64,000 bases of DNA from Bacillus licheniformis DSM 13 = ATCC 14580 (GTDB lineage Bacteria; Bacillota; Bacilli; Bacillales; Bacillaceae): NCBI RefSeq assembly GCF_000011645.1, contig NC_006270.3, forward strand, positions 410,501 through 474,500. Direction: 5' to 3'. Positions within the stretch are counted from its first letter, which is position 1. Each line of letters opens with the position of its first letter. The position numbers and the translations under genes are program-made. The notes below the pieces were generated by a model, which was not told the DNA's origin, made no database searches, and saw only the letters and a list, made by a program, of their open reading frames with translations. This document shows, piece by piece, positions 1 to 7,666 of the stretch.

Positions 1-150
1 AAGGCCCAAAAGCATATACAGCCCGTAGTGAAACGCATCCCAAGGACCGATGCCGAGCACTTTCCCTTCAATCGTAAGAGAAACCCCGAAAGACAAAACA
101 ATCAATCCGACAAAATAAAAAAGCCAGCGCAAAACAAGTTCCCGCTTCAA
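1..150 (-). CDS. yczE: YczE-like integral membrane protein (N-terminal part, runs off the window)
   Basis: The first 50 codons of a minus-strand gene are present and the rest lies outside the window. The start is taken as TTG at 150-148 because a GGGGA ribosome-binding site sits just upstream. The product begins LKRELVLRWLFYFVGL, a positively charged start followed by a hydrophobic helix, then a short polar stretch containing GPWDAF and a second helix. This fits the YczE/YyaS membrane family. In B. subtilis yczE lies between sfp and the tcy genes and affects lipopeptide production. The tcy genes follow here after an insertion, which supports the assignment. Molecular function is unknown. Confidence 0.75.
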   Translation of the reverse strand, partial: MKRELVLRWLFYFVGLIVLSFGVSLTIEGKVLGIGPWDAFHYGLYMLLGL

Positions 151-191
151 TGGATTCCCCTCTTTTCAAAAAAACAATCAATTGTCATTGT

Positions 192-220
192 ATCATATTC
201 TTCAGTGGGGTGATATCCAA
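192..220 (-). promoter_or_regulatory. SigA-type promoter for yczE
   Basis: On the minus strand TTGGAT (220-215) and TATGAT (197-192) are separated by 17 bp, about 40 bp upstream of the TTG start. This is pattern matching only. Confidence 0.5.
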
Positions 221-271
221 AAAATGTTTTATTTTGTGTAATACTTGTACCAAACTTTATTAAAATAACAA

Positions 272-300
272 TTGACTAAAAGATATTTCCATTTTATAAA
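272..300 (+). promoter_or_regulatory. SigA-type promoter for the secreted-protein/ABC unit
   Basis: TTGACT (272-277) and TATAAA (295-300) are separated by 17 bp. The predicted transcript would have about a 100-nt leader before the ATG at 406, which is preceded by AAAGGAGAG. The region is markedly AT-rich. Confidence 0.6.
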
Positions 301-405
301 ATTAATGTATAATATTTACTAGTAGGTGATCTTTATAGGGATAGTTGCTTAAAAGGTATATAGACTTTAATGGATTTGGGATCATTCTAAAAAAGGAGAG
401 TAAAC

Positions 406-936
406 ATGAAGAAACTTTATATTAGTGCTGTCCTGGGTTTATTGTTTGTTTTTGTTGGTGGAACAAAAATACATGCTCAAGAACCACAGAACAATAACGG
501 GGTTTTGGATGAGAATAAATTCATTGATGAAACAGTGTATTCATATACGCAGCCAATTAGCATACAGGATGGTGAAGTAACAACACAAGCGAAAAAATAT
601 ATCAAAACCGTGTCAGTTAATAGGAGCTATAAAAGTCTTTTAAACATTGTAGTTGCCAGACATTACTCTGATACTACTTTCACTTACGGAAGCGGTAAGT
701 TATATAAGAGTCCCAGAGCTTTAAGTAATGATTGGTGGACACTTCCTCCGAATTTTAAATCAGGAAGCTCTAAAAGCTGGGACTGGTACAATACAGGGAA
801 AGGTGCAACAGGACGTTCTAATTTACAAGTAAGATACACTTGGGGAGTTCCAACACCATGGGGGCCAGTTGGATCTAATTATAGCTCAAGAATAAAGGTT
901 TCATTTAAATCAAATGGCAGTTGGTATACAAATTAA
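406..936 (+). CDS. Secreted protein of unknown function, candidate exported antimicrobial
   Basis: This 176-aa protein starts with a clear Sec signal peptide (MKKLYISAVLGLLFVFVGG, then a likely AHA/Q cleavage near residue 25). An acidic, low-complexity segment follows (about 26-60). The C-terminal region (about 65-176) is rich in Tyr, Trp, Ser and Gly with alternating polar/aromatic strands (WWTLPP, SWDWYN, YTWGVPTPWGP), suggesting an all-beta secreted domain. No catalytic motif or lipobox is visible. It is the first gene of a unit with an ABC ATPase, an ABC-2 permease and a 59-aa membrane peptide, an arrangement common for secreted bacteriocins with a self-protection transporter. Antimicrobial function is inferred from context only. 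The gene is more AT-rich than its neighbours, which fits acquisition by transfer. Confidence 0.6.
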   Translation: MKKLYISAVLGLLFVFVGGTKIHAQEPQNNNGVLDENKFIDETVYSYTQPISIQDGEVTTQAKKYIKTVSVNRSYKSLLNIVVARHYSDTTFTYGSGKLYKSPRALSNDWWTLPPNFKSGSSKSWDWYNTGKGATGRSNLQVRYTWGVPTPWGPVGSNYSSRIKVSFKSNGSWYTN

Positions 937-962
937 AGCTATATATGAAAGGTGACATACCG

Positions 963-1892
963 ATGGGTACAATAGGGATAAACTTTAAAAACATTCAACA
1001 TCAATATCGTACCAAGGATGTGCTAAGGGGGGTGAGTTTCCATGCCGATCCCTCCTCCATCACGTTCTTGGCAGGCGAGAATGGAGCCGGAAAGACAACT
1101 TTGATAAAGGTTGCTCTCGGCTTAATCAGTCCGAAGGCAGGAAATGCGCTGTTCGACGGGCAAAGCGTCGGGGAAATCCGGGAGAAGATCAGCTGCGTGT
1201 TTGATGAGCCTCCTGTTTATCCTAATGAAAGTGGTCTTGACAATCTAAAGTTTTTATCAGGTATACACAGCCTTGATCGAAAGTGGAGTCAGGAGGTTTG
1301 TGCCATGCTCAAATTGGATGAGGGACTTTTAAAACAAAAAGCAAAAGCGCTATCACTGGGTCAAAGACACCGTTTAGCTGTAGCGGCCGCGTTATTGCGC
1401 AAACCTAAATATTTGTTTCTTGATGAGCCGTCAATCGGCCTCGACCCACCGTCATGGCAGCTGGTCCAAATCGCTTTAAAACAGATGACTGCCAGGGGAT
1501 GTGCAATTTTGATTACGGGGCAAAATTATGACGCGATTGAAAATCTCGCTGACAATATAGCGATTTTGCAAAGTGGAAAAATTATCTTCTCCGGTCCTAT
1601 TGTAAAACTTGTTCAAGCATTTCCCGTATATGTTCGAATTGTAACTGATGACCATCGGGAAATAGCTGTGCAGTTTCCAGAAGCTGAACCTGATTCTTCC
1701 GGAATATACCGCATCGTTTGCGAATCAGGTGAACAGGCCCGCGCCGTGATTGATCAGGTGAGGAGAAGCACCCTGAATTTTCAAGAGCTATCGACTGAAA
1801 AAGCGTCAATGGGGAAAATGGTGACAGATATTTACAAGGATGGATTTCAGTCGGAAAAGAGAGGGTTAACGTATGAATCCGTTCAAAATTGA
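963..1892 (+). CDS. ABC transporter ATP-binding protein
   Basis: A 309-aa ABC-type ATPase. The start at 963 is chosen over an in-frame ATG at 921 because AAAGGTGA lies eight bases upstream and 921 lies inside the previous gene. Walker A GENGAGKT is at residues 38-45, the signature is a variant (LSLGQ rather than LSGGQ), and Walker B is YLFLDEPSIGLDP. About 90 residues follow the nucleotide-binding domain, as in drug or bacteriocin self-resistance exporters of the BcrA/CcmA type. The gene overlaps the downstream permease by 20 bp, implying translational coupling. It probably energises that permease, exporting the upstream secreted protein, protecting the cell from it, or handling another membrane-active compound. 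Confidence 0.85.
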   Translation: MGTIGINFKNIQHQYRTKDVLRGVSFHADPSSITFLAGENGAGKTTLIKVALGLISPKAGNALFDGQSVGEIREKISCVFDEPPVYPNESGLDNLKFLSGIHSLDRKWSQEVCAMLKLDEGLLKQKAKALSLGQRHRLAVAAALLRKPKYLFLDEPSIGLDPPSWQLVQIALKQMTARGCAILITGQNYDAIENLADNIAILQSGKIIFSGPIVKLVQAFPVYVRIVTDDHREIAVQFPEAEPDSSGIYRIVCESGEQARAVIDQVRRSTLNFQELSTEKASMGKMVTDIYKDGFQSEKRGLTYESVQN

Positions 1893-2772
1893 AACGAATC
1901 AATTGAAGAATAGCATGCTTGTGAGGGTTTGTATCGCGTTATTATTTTGTTGCTTTATCTGGGGGCTTCTCACTTTATATCAAAGCGCTGAAGGCGAGGA
2001 ACGCAGACAGGAAAAGATTCACCAATCCGTCATTGATGAAGTGAAAAAGAATGGGGCGGAGGAAGAGCTTGAAAACGGCGGATTGGAGATTGAAAAAAAT
2101 GATGATATAGCGCGTAGTATGTACATAGGACTTCATCCAAGTGTTACTCCTAATCTGTTTTTATTAATCCTCGCGAACATTGGGCCAATTGTTTTTATTA
2201 TAATCGGATCTCACCTTGTCGGAAGCGAATACCATCAGGGGACTGTGAAAATGAAAGCCGCTCACATCGGATGGAGAAAAGCGGTTTCTGGAAAACTATG
2301 CGCACTGTTAAGTCTGGTTATTGTTATGGTTATTGCAGCTTTATTGCTTGGACTGGCAGGCGGTTGGCTGGCTTGGACGTTCGCCACGGCACATTCAGAC
2401 TTAGCCGCTTCTCTTGAAGTGAATGCAGCTGTCTCCTATCCGATATTAATTTTGTTTTTAATGATCGGATTGACATTTTACAGTGTTCTAGGAATGACTG
2501 TCACGCTGTTGACGAAAAGCCGGCTGGCGGGTGTGCTGATCAGCTTGGCGATCCCGTATGCTGAGCAAATGATGAGTCTGCCTTTTTTGCCATTGACTGC
2601 TTATCAATCCCTCATGGTTCACCATTTTATTTATGTCGACGGAAGCATCATCGGCCAGCCCTATTTGACAGAGCCGATGGGCGAACCGGGCGCTTGGGCT
2701 GTTCTTGTATGCTGGCTCTTTGTTGTCATTGCGGTTCAGCAGTTTGCAGCGAAAAAACAGCAGATTTTATGA
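1873..2772 (+). CDS. ABC-2 type transporter permease
   Basis: A 299-aa integral membrane protein. A first hydrophobic helix (about residues 16-35) is followed by a charged extracytoplasmic segment of about 60 residues rich in Glu and Lys. About five further helices lie between residues 90 and 295, including an SHLVGSEYHQGTVK stretch typical of ABC-2 permeases of the BcrB/YhgE kind. The start at 1873 has GAGAGGG upstream and overlaps the ATPase gene by 20 bp. It should form the membrane channel for that ATPase. Substrate is unknown; gene order suggests the secreted 176-aa protein or a related membrane-active agent. Confidence 0.8.
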   Translation: MNPFKIETNQLKNSMLVRVCIALLFCCFIWGLLTLYQSAEGEERRQEKIHQSVIDEVKKNGAEEELENGGLEIEKNDDIARSMYIGLHPSVTPNLFLLILANIGPIVFIIIGSHLVGSEYHQGTVKMKAAHIGWRKAVSGKLCALLSLVIVMVIAALLLGLAGGWLAWTFATAHSDLAASLEVNAAVSYPILILFLMIGLTFYSVLGMTVTLLTKSRLAGVLISLAIPYAEQMMSLPFLPLTAYQSLMVHHFIYVDGSIIGQPYLTEPMGEPGAWAVLVCWLFVVIAVQQFAAKKQQIL

Positions 2773-2784
2773 AAAAAGGGGGGA

Positions 2785-2964
2785 ATGGCGTTGATTTTTT
2801 TAGTTAGGCTGATCTGTCTTGCCTTTTTAGCCTGTCTGGCGCTGTTGTTTTATGCACCTTTTCTGGCGATGCCCGTTTGGATCGCTTTGATCATTGCCTT
2901 AATCGTCTGTCTGTATCTTGCCTTTATAGAGGAAATGAAGGAATGGAGAAGACGAAAGCACTAA
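2785..2964 (+). CDS. 59-aa two-helix membrane peptide in the ABC unit
   Basis: This short gene starts 12 bp after the permease stop, with a strong GGGGGG ribosome-binding site immediately upstream of the ATG. The product has two hydrophobic helices (about residues 3-24 and 29-47) joined by PFLAMPVW, and ends with a positively charged tail (EWRRRKH). Its position, spacing and clean hydrophobic pattern argue that it is a real gene and part of the same transcript. It could be an accessory subunit of the transporter or an immunity peptide for the secreted protein. No family was recognised. Confidence 0.65.
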   Translation: MALIFLVRLICLAFLACLALLFYAPFLAMPVWIALIIALIVCLYLAFIEEMKEWRRRKH

Positions 2965-2972
2965 TCCTTTCT

Positions 2973-3187
2973 TCAGCGTTTTTTCTTGTATAAAAGAACG
3001 TTTGCTAAAACGAAATAGATGACGGCCGTCCCGGACACAAACAAAAAAATTCTTTCCACTCTAATGCCGTCATGTATGCGAAGCGGAGGAGTTCGAGATG
3101 TTCATCCAAGTAATAAGCCTGGGTATATGCGCCGACTGTCATGCCGATAAAGGCGAATAGACCGACCACATTGAGCACCATTCTCAT
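2973..3187 (-). pseudogene. Small two-helix membrane protein broken by a one-base homopolymer frameshift
   Basis: Reading from ATG at 3187 gives one hydrophobic helix (VLNVVGLFAFIGMTVGAY) and then FAYMTALEWKEFF before running into a non-hydrophobic out-of-frame tail ending at 3005. Adding one base to the run of seven A (3043-3049, T on the coding strand) restores LFVSGTAVIYFVLANVLLYK and KKR before a stop at 2973. That would be a 71-aa protein with a second membrane helix and a basic end. The gene is therefore probably inactivated, phase-variable by slippage, or affected by a sequencing error. It is convergent with the 59-aa peptide gene. Family unknown. Confidence 0.55.
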
Positions 3188-3299
3188 ACTGAATGTCTTT
3201 TTCTCTTTTTCTCTTTTTCGTGGTTCATTTTAAAGAAATCCTTTCCAATATGAATTTATTATCATTCTATTGTACGAATACAACGCTTGGATGATTCAA

Positions 3300-3332
3300 A
3301 AACTTCTTAATCTATTGTTAAGAAGTTTTTTT
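3300..3332. terminator. Rho-independent terminator-like hairpin
   Basis: Arms AAACTTCTTAA and TTAAGAAGTTT flank a 7-base loop, followed by a T run on the plus strand. It would insulate the downstream decarboxylase-tlpC unit. Confidence 0.6.
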
Positions 3333-3388
3333 ATTTTGGAGAAAATGTAAAAGATAAAACAATTTCATGAACTTTTTGAGCGAAGGCC

Positions 3389-3416
3389 TAAAAATATAGG
3401 AATATTATACCGATAT
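3389..3416 (+). promoter_or_regulatory. Sigma-D (motility) type promoter
   Basis: TAAA (3389-3392), a 16-bp spacer and ACCGATAT (3409-3416) match the SigD consensus TAAA-N14-16-GCCGATAT with one mismatch. It lies 53 bp upstream of the decarboxylase start, with the chemoreceptor gene tlpC next. B. subtilis tlpC is a motility-regulon gene, which makes the match plausible. Confidence 0.65.
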
Positions 3417-3468
3417 GGCAAGTGAAATCTTTTTCTGAAATATAAAAGACAAGGCAGGAGAGAAAATC

Positions 3469-5130
3469 ATGCAGCAACGCAATACACCGGATGTACAGAG
3501 ATGGTTTCCGAGCGAGGACGGAAATGAAGCAAAACGAAACGAGTTCCTATCATTGATCGAGCAGCTGATCGAGGGAGTGGACAACCTGAAAAATCCGGAT
3601 CAGGTCAACCTTGGCGGCGAGAAGAACCGAGAGGGCTTCTTTTATGAAAAGCTGGTTGCAGAGAGTCGGATTCCGCATGAAGGTGCGCCGATGAAAGAGG
3701 TTAACGAAGAGCTGTTGAAGCTGTTGCACGGCCATCCGTATCACACCAAATACTTTTTCACGAACATTCTGCCGATGGCCAGCATCCCGGGGATATTAGG
3801 CATGCTTACGGCGTTTATGGTCAATGGCAACAACCTGTGGGATGTGTACGGTCCAGCCGGAGCGGAGGCGGAAGTGAAGGTTACAGCGATGATGTCAAAG
3901 CTTGCTGGGTATGATGCCGAAACAAGCGGAGGATATACAACGTGGGGAGGACAAGGGGCGGTATACAGCGGCCTCAGAATCGCGATTGCCAAAATGGCTC
4001 CGTCATCCCTAAAAGAAGGGGTTCCCGGCAATTTCTATGCGTTTTGTTCTGAAGCGGCTCATTACAGCTTGTATAAGTCGATGGAAGCCGCAGGACTCGG
4101 CAGCGATCATTTAATTAAAGTCAAAACAAATCTCGACCATTCCATGGATACGGAAGATTTGCGAGAGAAGCTTAGACAAGTATGCGAAGCCGGGGGCATT
4201 CCCGTCTATATCGTAGCCACGACGGGAACGACAGATGCGATCGGCATCGATGATGTGAGCGCTGTCCGCCGTGCGGCTGAAGAAACCGCGAAGAGCTTCG
4301 GGCTGCCGGTTCCGCATATCCACGCCGATTCCGCCCTGGGAGGATTTTTTGCCTTTTTTAATGAGTACGATCTGAATGAGAACGCTTTATCCTTCAGTCC
4401 CGGTGTCCTCAGCATGATCAAACCGATTCAGGAAAAAATGAGGCATCTGCATGCTGCCGATTCGCTTTGCTTTGATTTTCAGAAGCTCGGGCAGACGCCT
4501 TATGTGACGAGCCTGTTTCTTGTGAAGGATCGCAATGACTTAAAACGGATCGATCTGGATCCCGATGAGACGCCGTATGTCGGCCACCGCGGCTATGGGG
4601 ACTACCATACGGGCTACACGCTGGAATGTTCGCGCATGGCCAGTTCGATCAGTATGTACAGCGCATTGATGGCATTTGGCTATGAAGGCTATCAAAAGCT
4701 GCTTGCCCAGTTCCTTGAAGTCAACCTGCATTTTAGGGAACAGCTGTCTCGGCAGATTCCGGAGGCCGATATTGTGAACCCGGACAACTGCGGCATGTCT
4801 ACGCTGTTTCGCATTTATCCTGAAGGGGCGCCTAGATTTGAAGACGAAATTTCGGGAGCATGCACCATTGAAGAGCTGGAAAGAAACAATGCGCTTACTG
4901 AAAAATTATTTGAAAAGCTCGGAACAAAAAGGGACAAGATGTTTTTTGGCGATACGAAAAAACACTTGCTTGTGAAGTCCTGTGAAGGGGTTGAATTACC
5001 GCTTTGCGTCAGCAAATTTTTCGTCATTTCTCCGTATACCATGCCTGAACATGTCCCGGGAATTATCGATTATTTAAAAGAAACTATTGAGGAAGTCTTC
5101 CGGGAGCATGGGTCTCTCATGACAAATTAA
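3469..5130 (+). CDS. PLP-dependent amino acid decarboxylase family protein
   Basis: A 553-aa fold-type I PLP enzyme of the group II (glutamate/tyrosine/DOPA) decarboxylase superfamily. The cofactor-binding Asp lies in HADSALGG (H285, D287). The lysine expected to form the Schiff base is K339 in FDFQKLGQTPY, where classical members have DxHK, so the active-site His is replaced by Gln. TTGTTDAIGID near residues 248-258 is typical of the phosphate-binding region. The start has AGGAGAG upstream. Substrate cannot be deduced; the altered active-site motif cautions against naming it glutamate decarboxylase. It is 14 bp from tlpC, and both sit behind a SigD-like promoter. Confidence 0.75.
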   Translation: MQQRNTPDVQRWFPSEDGNEAKRNEFLSLIEQLIEGVDNLKNPDQVNLGGEKNREGFFYEKLVAESRIPHEGAPMKEVNEELLKLLHGHPYHTKYFFTNILPMASIPGILGMLTAFMVNGNNLWDVYGPAGAEAEVKVTAMMSKLAGYDAETSGGYTTWGGQGAVYSGLRIAIAKMAPSSLKEGVPGNFYAFCSEAAHYSLYKSMEAAGLGSDHLIKVKTNLDHSMDTEDLREKLRQVCEAGGIPVYIVATTGTTDAIGIDDVSAVRRAAEETAKSFGLPVPHIHADSALGGFFAFFNEYDLNENALSFSPGVLSMIKPIQEKMRHLHAADSLCFDFQKLGQTPYVTSLFLVKDRNDLKRIDLDPDETPYVGHRGYGDYHTGYTLECSRMASSISMYSALMAFGYEGYQKLLAQFLEVNLHFREQLSRQIPEADIVNPDNCGMSTLFRIYPEGAPRFEDEISGACTIEELERNNALTEKLFEKLGTKRDKMFFGDTKKHLLVKSCEGVELPLCVSKFFVISPYTMPEHVPGIIDYLKETIEEVFREHGSLMTN

Positions 5131-5144
5131 AGGGGATATAGACG

Positions 5145-6869
5145 ATGAAAACGTTGAAGAAAAAGCTAACAGAACACATTTCAGTCAAAATTATGATTGG
5201 CGTCGCCTTAGTGCTTTTAATCACGATCGCATCATTTTCAGCCGTGTTTACTTTTATCAGCAAAGACTTGTCAGAGCAGCTGAAACAGCAGTTCCAAAAC
5301 CGCCTTTATACCGATATTCATCTTGCTGAAAATCAAATCAAACGTCTGGACGGGAATCCGCTTGAGATCGATTCCGCAGACGGTCCGCTTTACAAGCAGA
5401 CAAAAATGGCTGTGGACAGCCTGAAAAAGAAAAACAAACTTGAGAATATTTATATCCTTTCCAATGAAGGCGGGAAGGAGCGGATTCTCGTGCTGTCGGA
5501 TACGCCCGATGATTTCGGCACGGATTACAGCTTTTCTCCTGAAATGAAAGAAGCCTTGACGACAAACAAAGAGACGGTAAGCGACGTGTATGAGGACGAA
5601 TACGGCATCCACCAGTCGATTTTTCTGCCGCTTGAGAACGGCTCAGGAGAAAAGGTGGGAATTTTGGGGATCGACCTTGATGCTTCCGTGATTCCGGAGA
5701 CAGCGGCAAAAGCGAAATGGTATACAATTGCGATCTCAGCATTTGTCTTGCTGCTCGGAATGGTCATGGCCTATTTTCTCGGTTCTTACATCGCGAAGCC
5801 GATCAGGCAGCTGATGAAGGCTTCAGAAAAAATTGCCGACGGCGATCTATCGGCCGACATTTCTGTCAAGAGCCGGGACGAAGCAGGAAAGCTTGCCGAA
5901 TCGTTCAAGCGGATGAGCGAAAATTTACAACAATTGATTGGACATATTTCAGCTTCCTCTGAAGAGGTATCCAAGACGAGCCTGCAGCTGAAAAATGTAT
6001 CGGCTGAATCGAGCGAAAGCGCAGCTCAAGTGGCTGAATCGATGAACAGCATGAGCGAGGGAATCAACGAGGTTGTCTCTTCAGTTTCGGATTGTCATAC
6101 ATCGGCTGCCGAAATCGATCAGCAGCTTACACATGTCACAGAAAAAGTGAACGAGATGAAGAACGTTGCCGAGGGCGTCAGCAAGGATTCCAAGACGGGG
6201 CAGGAGCTTGTCGAAGAAACATTGCGGCAGACCCAGACGATTAAAAACGTGATGGAAGAGTCAAAACAAGCGGCATCAGAGATGCAAAACCATACAGAAG
6301 AAATTGAAAAAGTCATCGGAATGATTTCCTCTATTGCTGAACAGACGAATTTGCTGGCGCTCAATGCTTCCATTGAAGCCGCCCGGGTCGGTGAGGAAGG
6401 CCAGGGCTTTGCGGTTGTTGCCGGAGAAGTCAGAAAGCTTTCTGAACGTTCGGCAGATGCCGCTTTATCCGTTTCCCAGCTTGTGGCGGGCACGCAGGAG
6501 AGCAGCCGGCTTGTCATGGAACGCATTCAGGAAGGAAACGAAGCGGTTGACAAAGGGCAGATTTTAATCAATGGCACATACGAGAATTTTTCAGGAATTT
6601 TTAAAGGAATTTCTCAATTCGCCGAACGCACAGATCAATTGCTTCAGTCCTTGTTAAAAGTCGAAAAATCGTATCAAACCATTTCGTCTGCGATGGAGCA
6701 GATTTCCGCCGTTACCGAAGAGCAGGCGGCAGGCTCTGAAGAAGTCGCTGCGGCAGCGGAGCAGCAAAGCGCCGGCATGCAGGAAATCGCATCGGCCATT
6801 CAGCAGCTCTCCGCTTTGTCGGAAGAATTGAATCAGGCGGCATCCAAGTTTAAACTGGCCGCTGAATAA
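5145..6869 (+). CDS. tlpC: Methyl-accepting chemotaxis protein TlpC
   Basis: A 574-aa transmembrane chemoreceptor. The N-terminal helix (about residues 16-38) is followed by an extracytoplasmic dCache/PAS-like sensing domain (about 40-190), a second helix (about 193-212), a HAMP domain (IAKPIRQLMKASEKIADGDL) and a long cytoplasmic signalling coiled coil. The hairpin tip carries the conserved EQTNLLALNASIEAAR sequence that contacts CheA and CheW. Length and position next to tcyCBA match B. subtilis TlpC. The ligand is unknown. Placement after a decarboxylase raises the possibility that it senses an amine or amino acid handled by that enzyme. Confidence 0.88.
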   Translation: MKTLKKKLTEHISVKIMIGVALVLLITIASFSAVFTFISKDLSEQLKQQFQNRLYTDIHLAENQIKRLDGNPLEIDSADGPLYKQTKMAVDSLKKKNKLENIYILSNEGGKERILVLSDTPDDFGTDYSFSPEMKEALTTNKETVSDVYEDEYGIHQSIFLPLENGSGEKVGILGIDLDASVIPETAAKAKWYTIAISAFVLLLGMVMAYFLGSYIAKPIRQLMKASEKIADGDLSADISVKSRDEAGKLAESFKRMSENLQQLIGHISASSEEVSKTSLQLKNVSAESSESAAQVAESMNSMSEGINEVVSSVSDCHTSAAEIDQQLTHVTEKVNEMKNVAEGVSKDSKTGQELVEETLRQTQTIKNVMEESKQAASEMQNHTEEIEKVIGMISSIAEQTNLLALNASIEAARVGEEGQGFAVVAGEVRKLSERSADAALSVSQLVAGTQESSRLVMERIQEGNEAVDKGQILINGTYENFSGIFKGISQFAERTDQLLQSLLKVEKSYQTISSAMEQISAVTEEQAAGSEEVAAAAEQQSAGMQEIASAIQQLSALSEELNQAASKFKLAAE

Positions 6870-6871
6870 AA

Positions 6872-6907
6872 AGAACAGCCTGATCTCTCTTGATCAGGCT
6901 GTTTTGT
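6872..6907. terminator. Bidirectional terminator between tlpC and tcyC
   Basis: AACAGCCTGATC pairs with the following GATCAGGCTGTT around a short loop, with T-rich sequence on both sides. It serves the convergent tlpC and tcyC genes. Confidence 0.85.
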
Positions 6908-7651
6908 TTATACAGGATTCAAAATCCGGTTTAAAAACTGTTTTGTTCGTTCTTCCTTAGGGGCTGAGAAAATTTGTTCAGGCGGGCCCTGTTCGACGAT
7001 GACGCCGCCGTCGATAAAGACGACTTCGTCTGCGACATCCTGCGCGAATTTGATTTCGTGGGTGACGACAACCATCGTCCAGCCCTCATTTGCAAGGTCT
7101 TTCATGACTTTCAGCACTTCGCCGACCAGCTCGGGGTCCAGAGCCGATGTGGGCTCGTCAAAAAGCATCAGCTCAGGCTTGATGGCCAGGGCGCGGGCGA
7201 TCCCGACGCGCTGCTGCTGTCCCCCGGAAAGCTGGAATGGATAGAGATCCATTTTGTCTTCAAGGCCGACCTTTTGCAGAAGCTGAACGGCTTCCTTTTT
7301 GACCTCTTCTTTATTGCGCTTTTGCACTTTTACAGGCCCTTCCATCACATTTTCGAGCACGGTGCGGTGCGGGAACAGGTGATAGGCCTGGAATACCATT
7401 CCCGACTTTCTCCGCAGGCGGAGGAGGTCAGCAGGTTTATTTTTCTTGGAAAAATCGATGGTGAAATCGTCAAAAGAAAGAATGCCGCGGTTTGGAATTT
7501 CCAAAGCGTTCAGGCAGCGAAGCAGCGTCGTTTTGCCGGAACCGGAAGGCCCTAAAATGGCGATCACTTTTCCTTTTTCGATGTTCAGATCGATTTTTTT
7601 TAAGATTTCATTTTCGCCGAAGGATTTATTCAGCCCTTTGATCGCAAGCAT
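6908..7651 (-). CDS. tcyC: L-cystine ABC transporter ATP-binding protein TcyC
   Basis: A 247-aa polar amino acid ABC ATPase. Walker A GPSGSGKT is at residues 34-41, the signature is LSGGQQQRVGIARAL, and Walker B is LMLFDEPTSALDPE. It is the last gene of the tcyA-tcyB-tcyC unit, 15 bp after tcyB, as in B. subtilis, where TcyABC is the lower-affinity cystine importer. The protein works at the inner face of the membrane with the TcyB permease and the TcyA lipoprotein. Orthology rests on gene order plus close similarity across the operon. Confidence 0.9.
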   Translation of the reverse strand: MLAIKGLNKSFGENEILKKIDLNIEKGKVIAILGPSGSGKTTLLRCLNALEIPNRGILSFDDFTIDFSKKNKPADLLRLRRKSGMVFQAYHLFPHRTVLENVMEGPVKVQKRNKEEVKKEAVQLLQKVGLEDKMDLYPFQLSGGQQQRVGIARALAIKPELMLFDEPTSALDPELVGEVLKVMKDLANEGWTMVVVTHEIKFAQDVADEVVFIDGGVIVEQGPPEQIFSAPKEERTKQFLNRILNPV

Positions 7652-7666
7652 GGTCTATTTCCCTCC

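Noticed and set aside
5271..5742. Overlapping minus-strand reading frames inside tlpC (113 and 134 aa)
   Set aside because: They are shadows of the chemoreceptor gene, lack ribosome-binding sites and have no recognisable domain.
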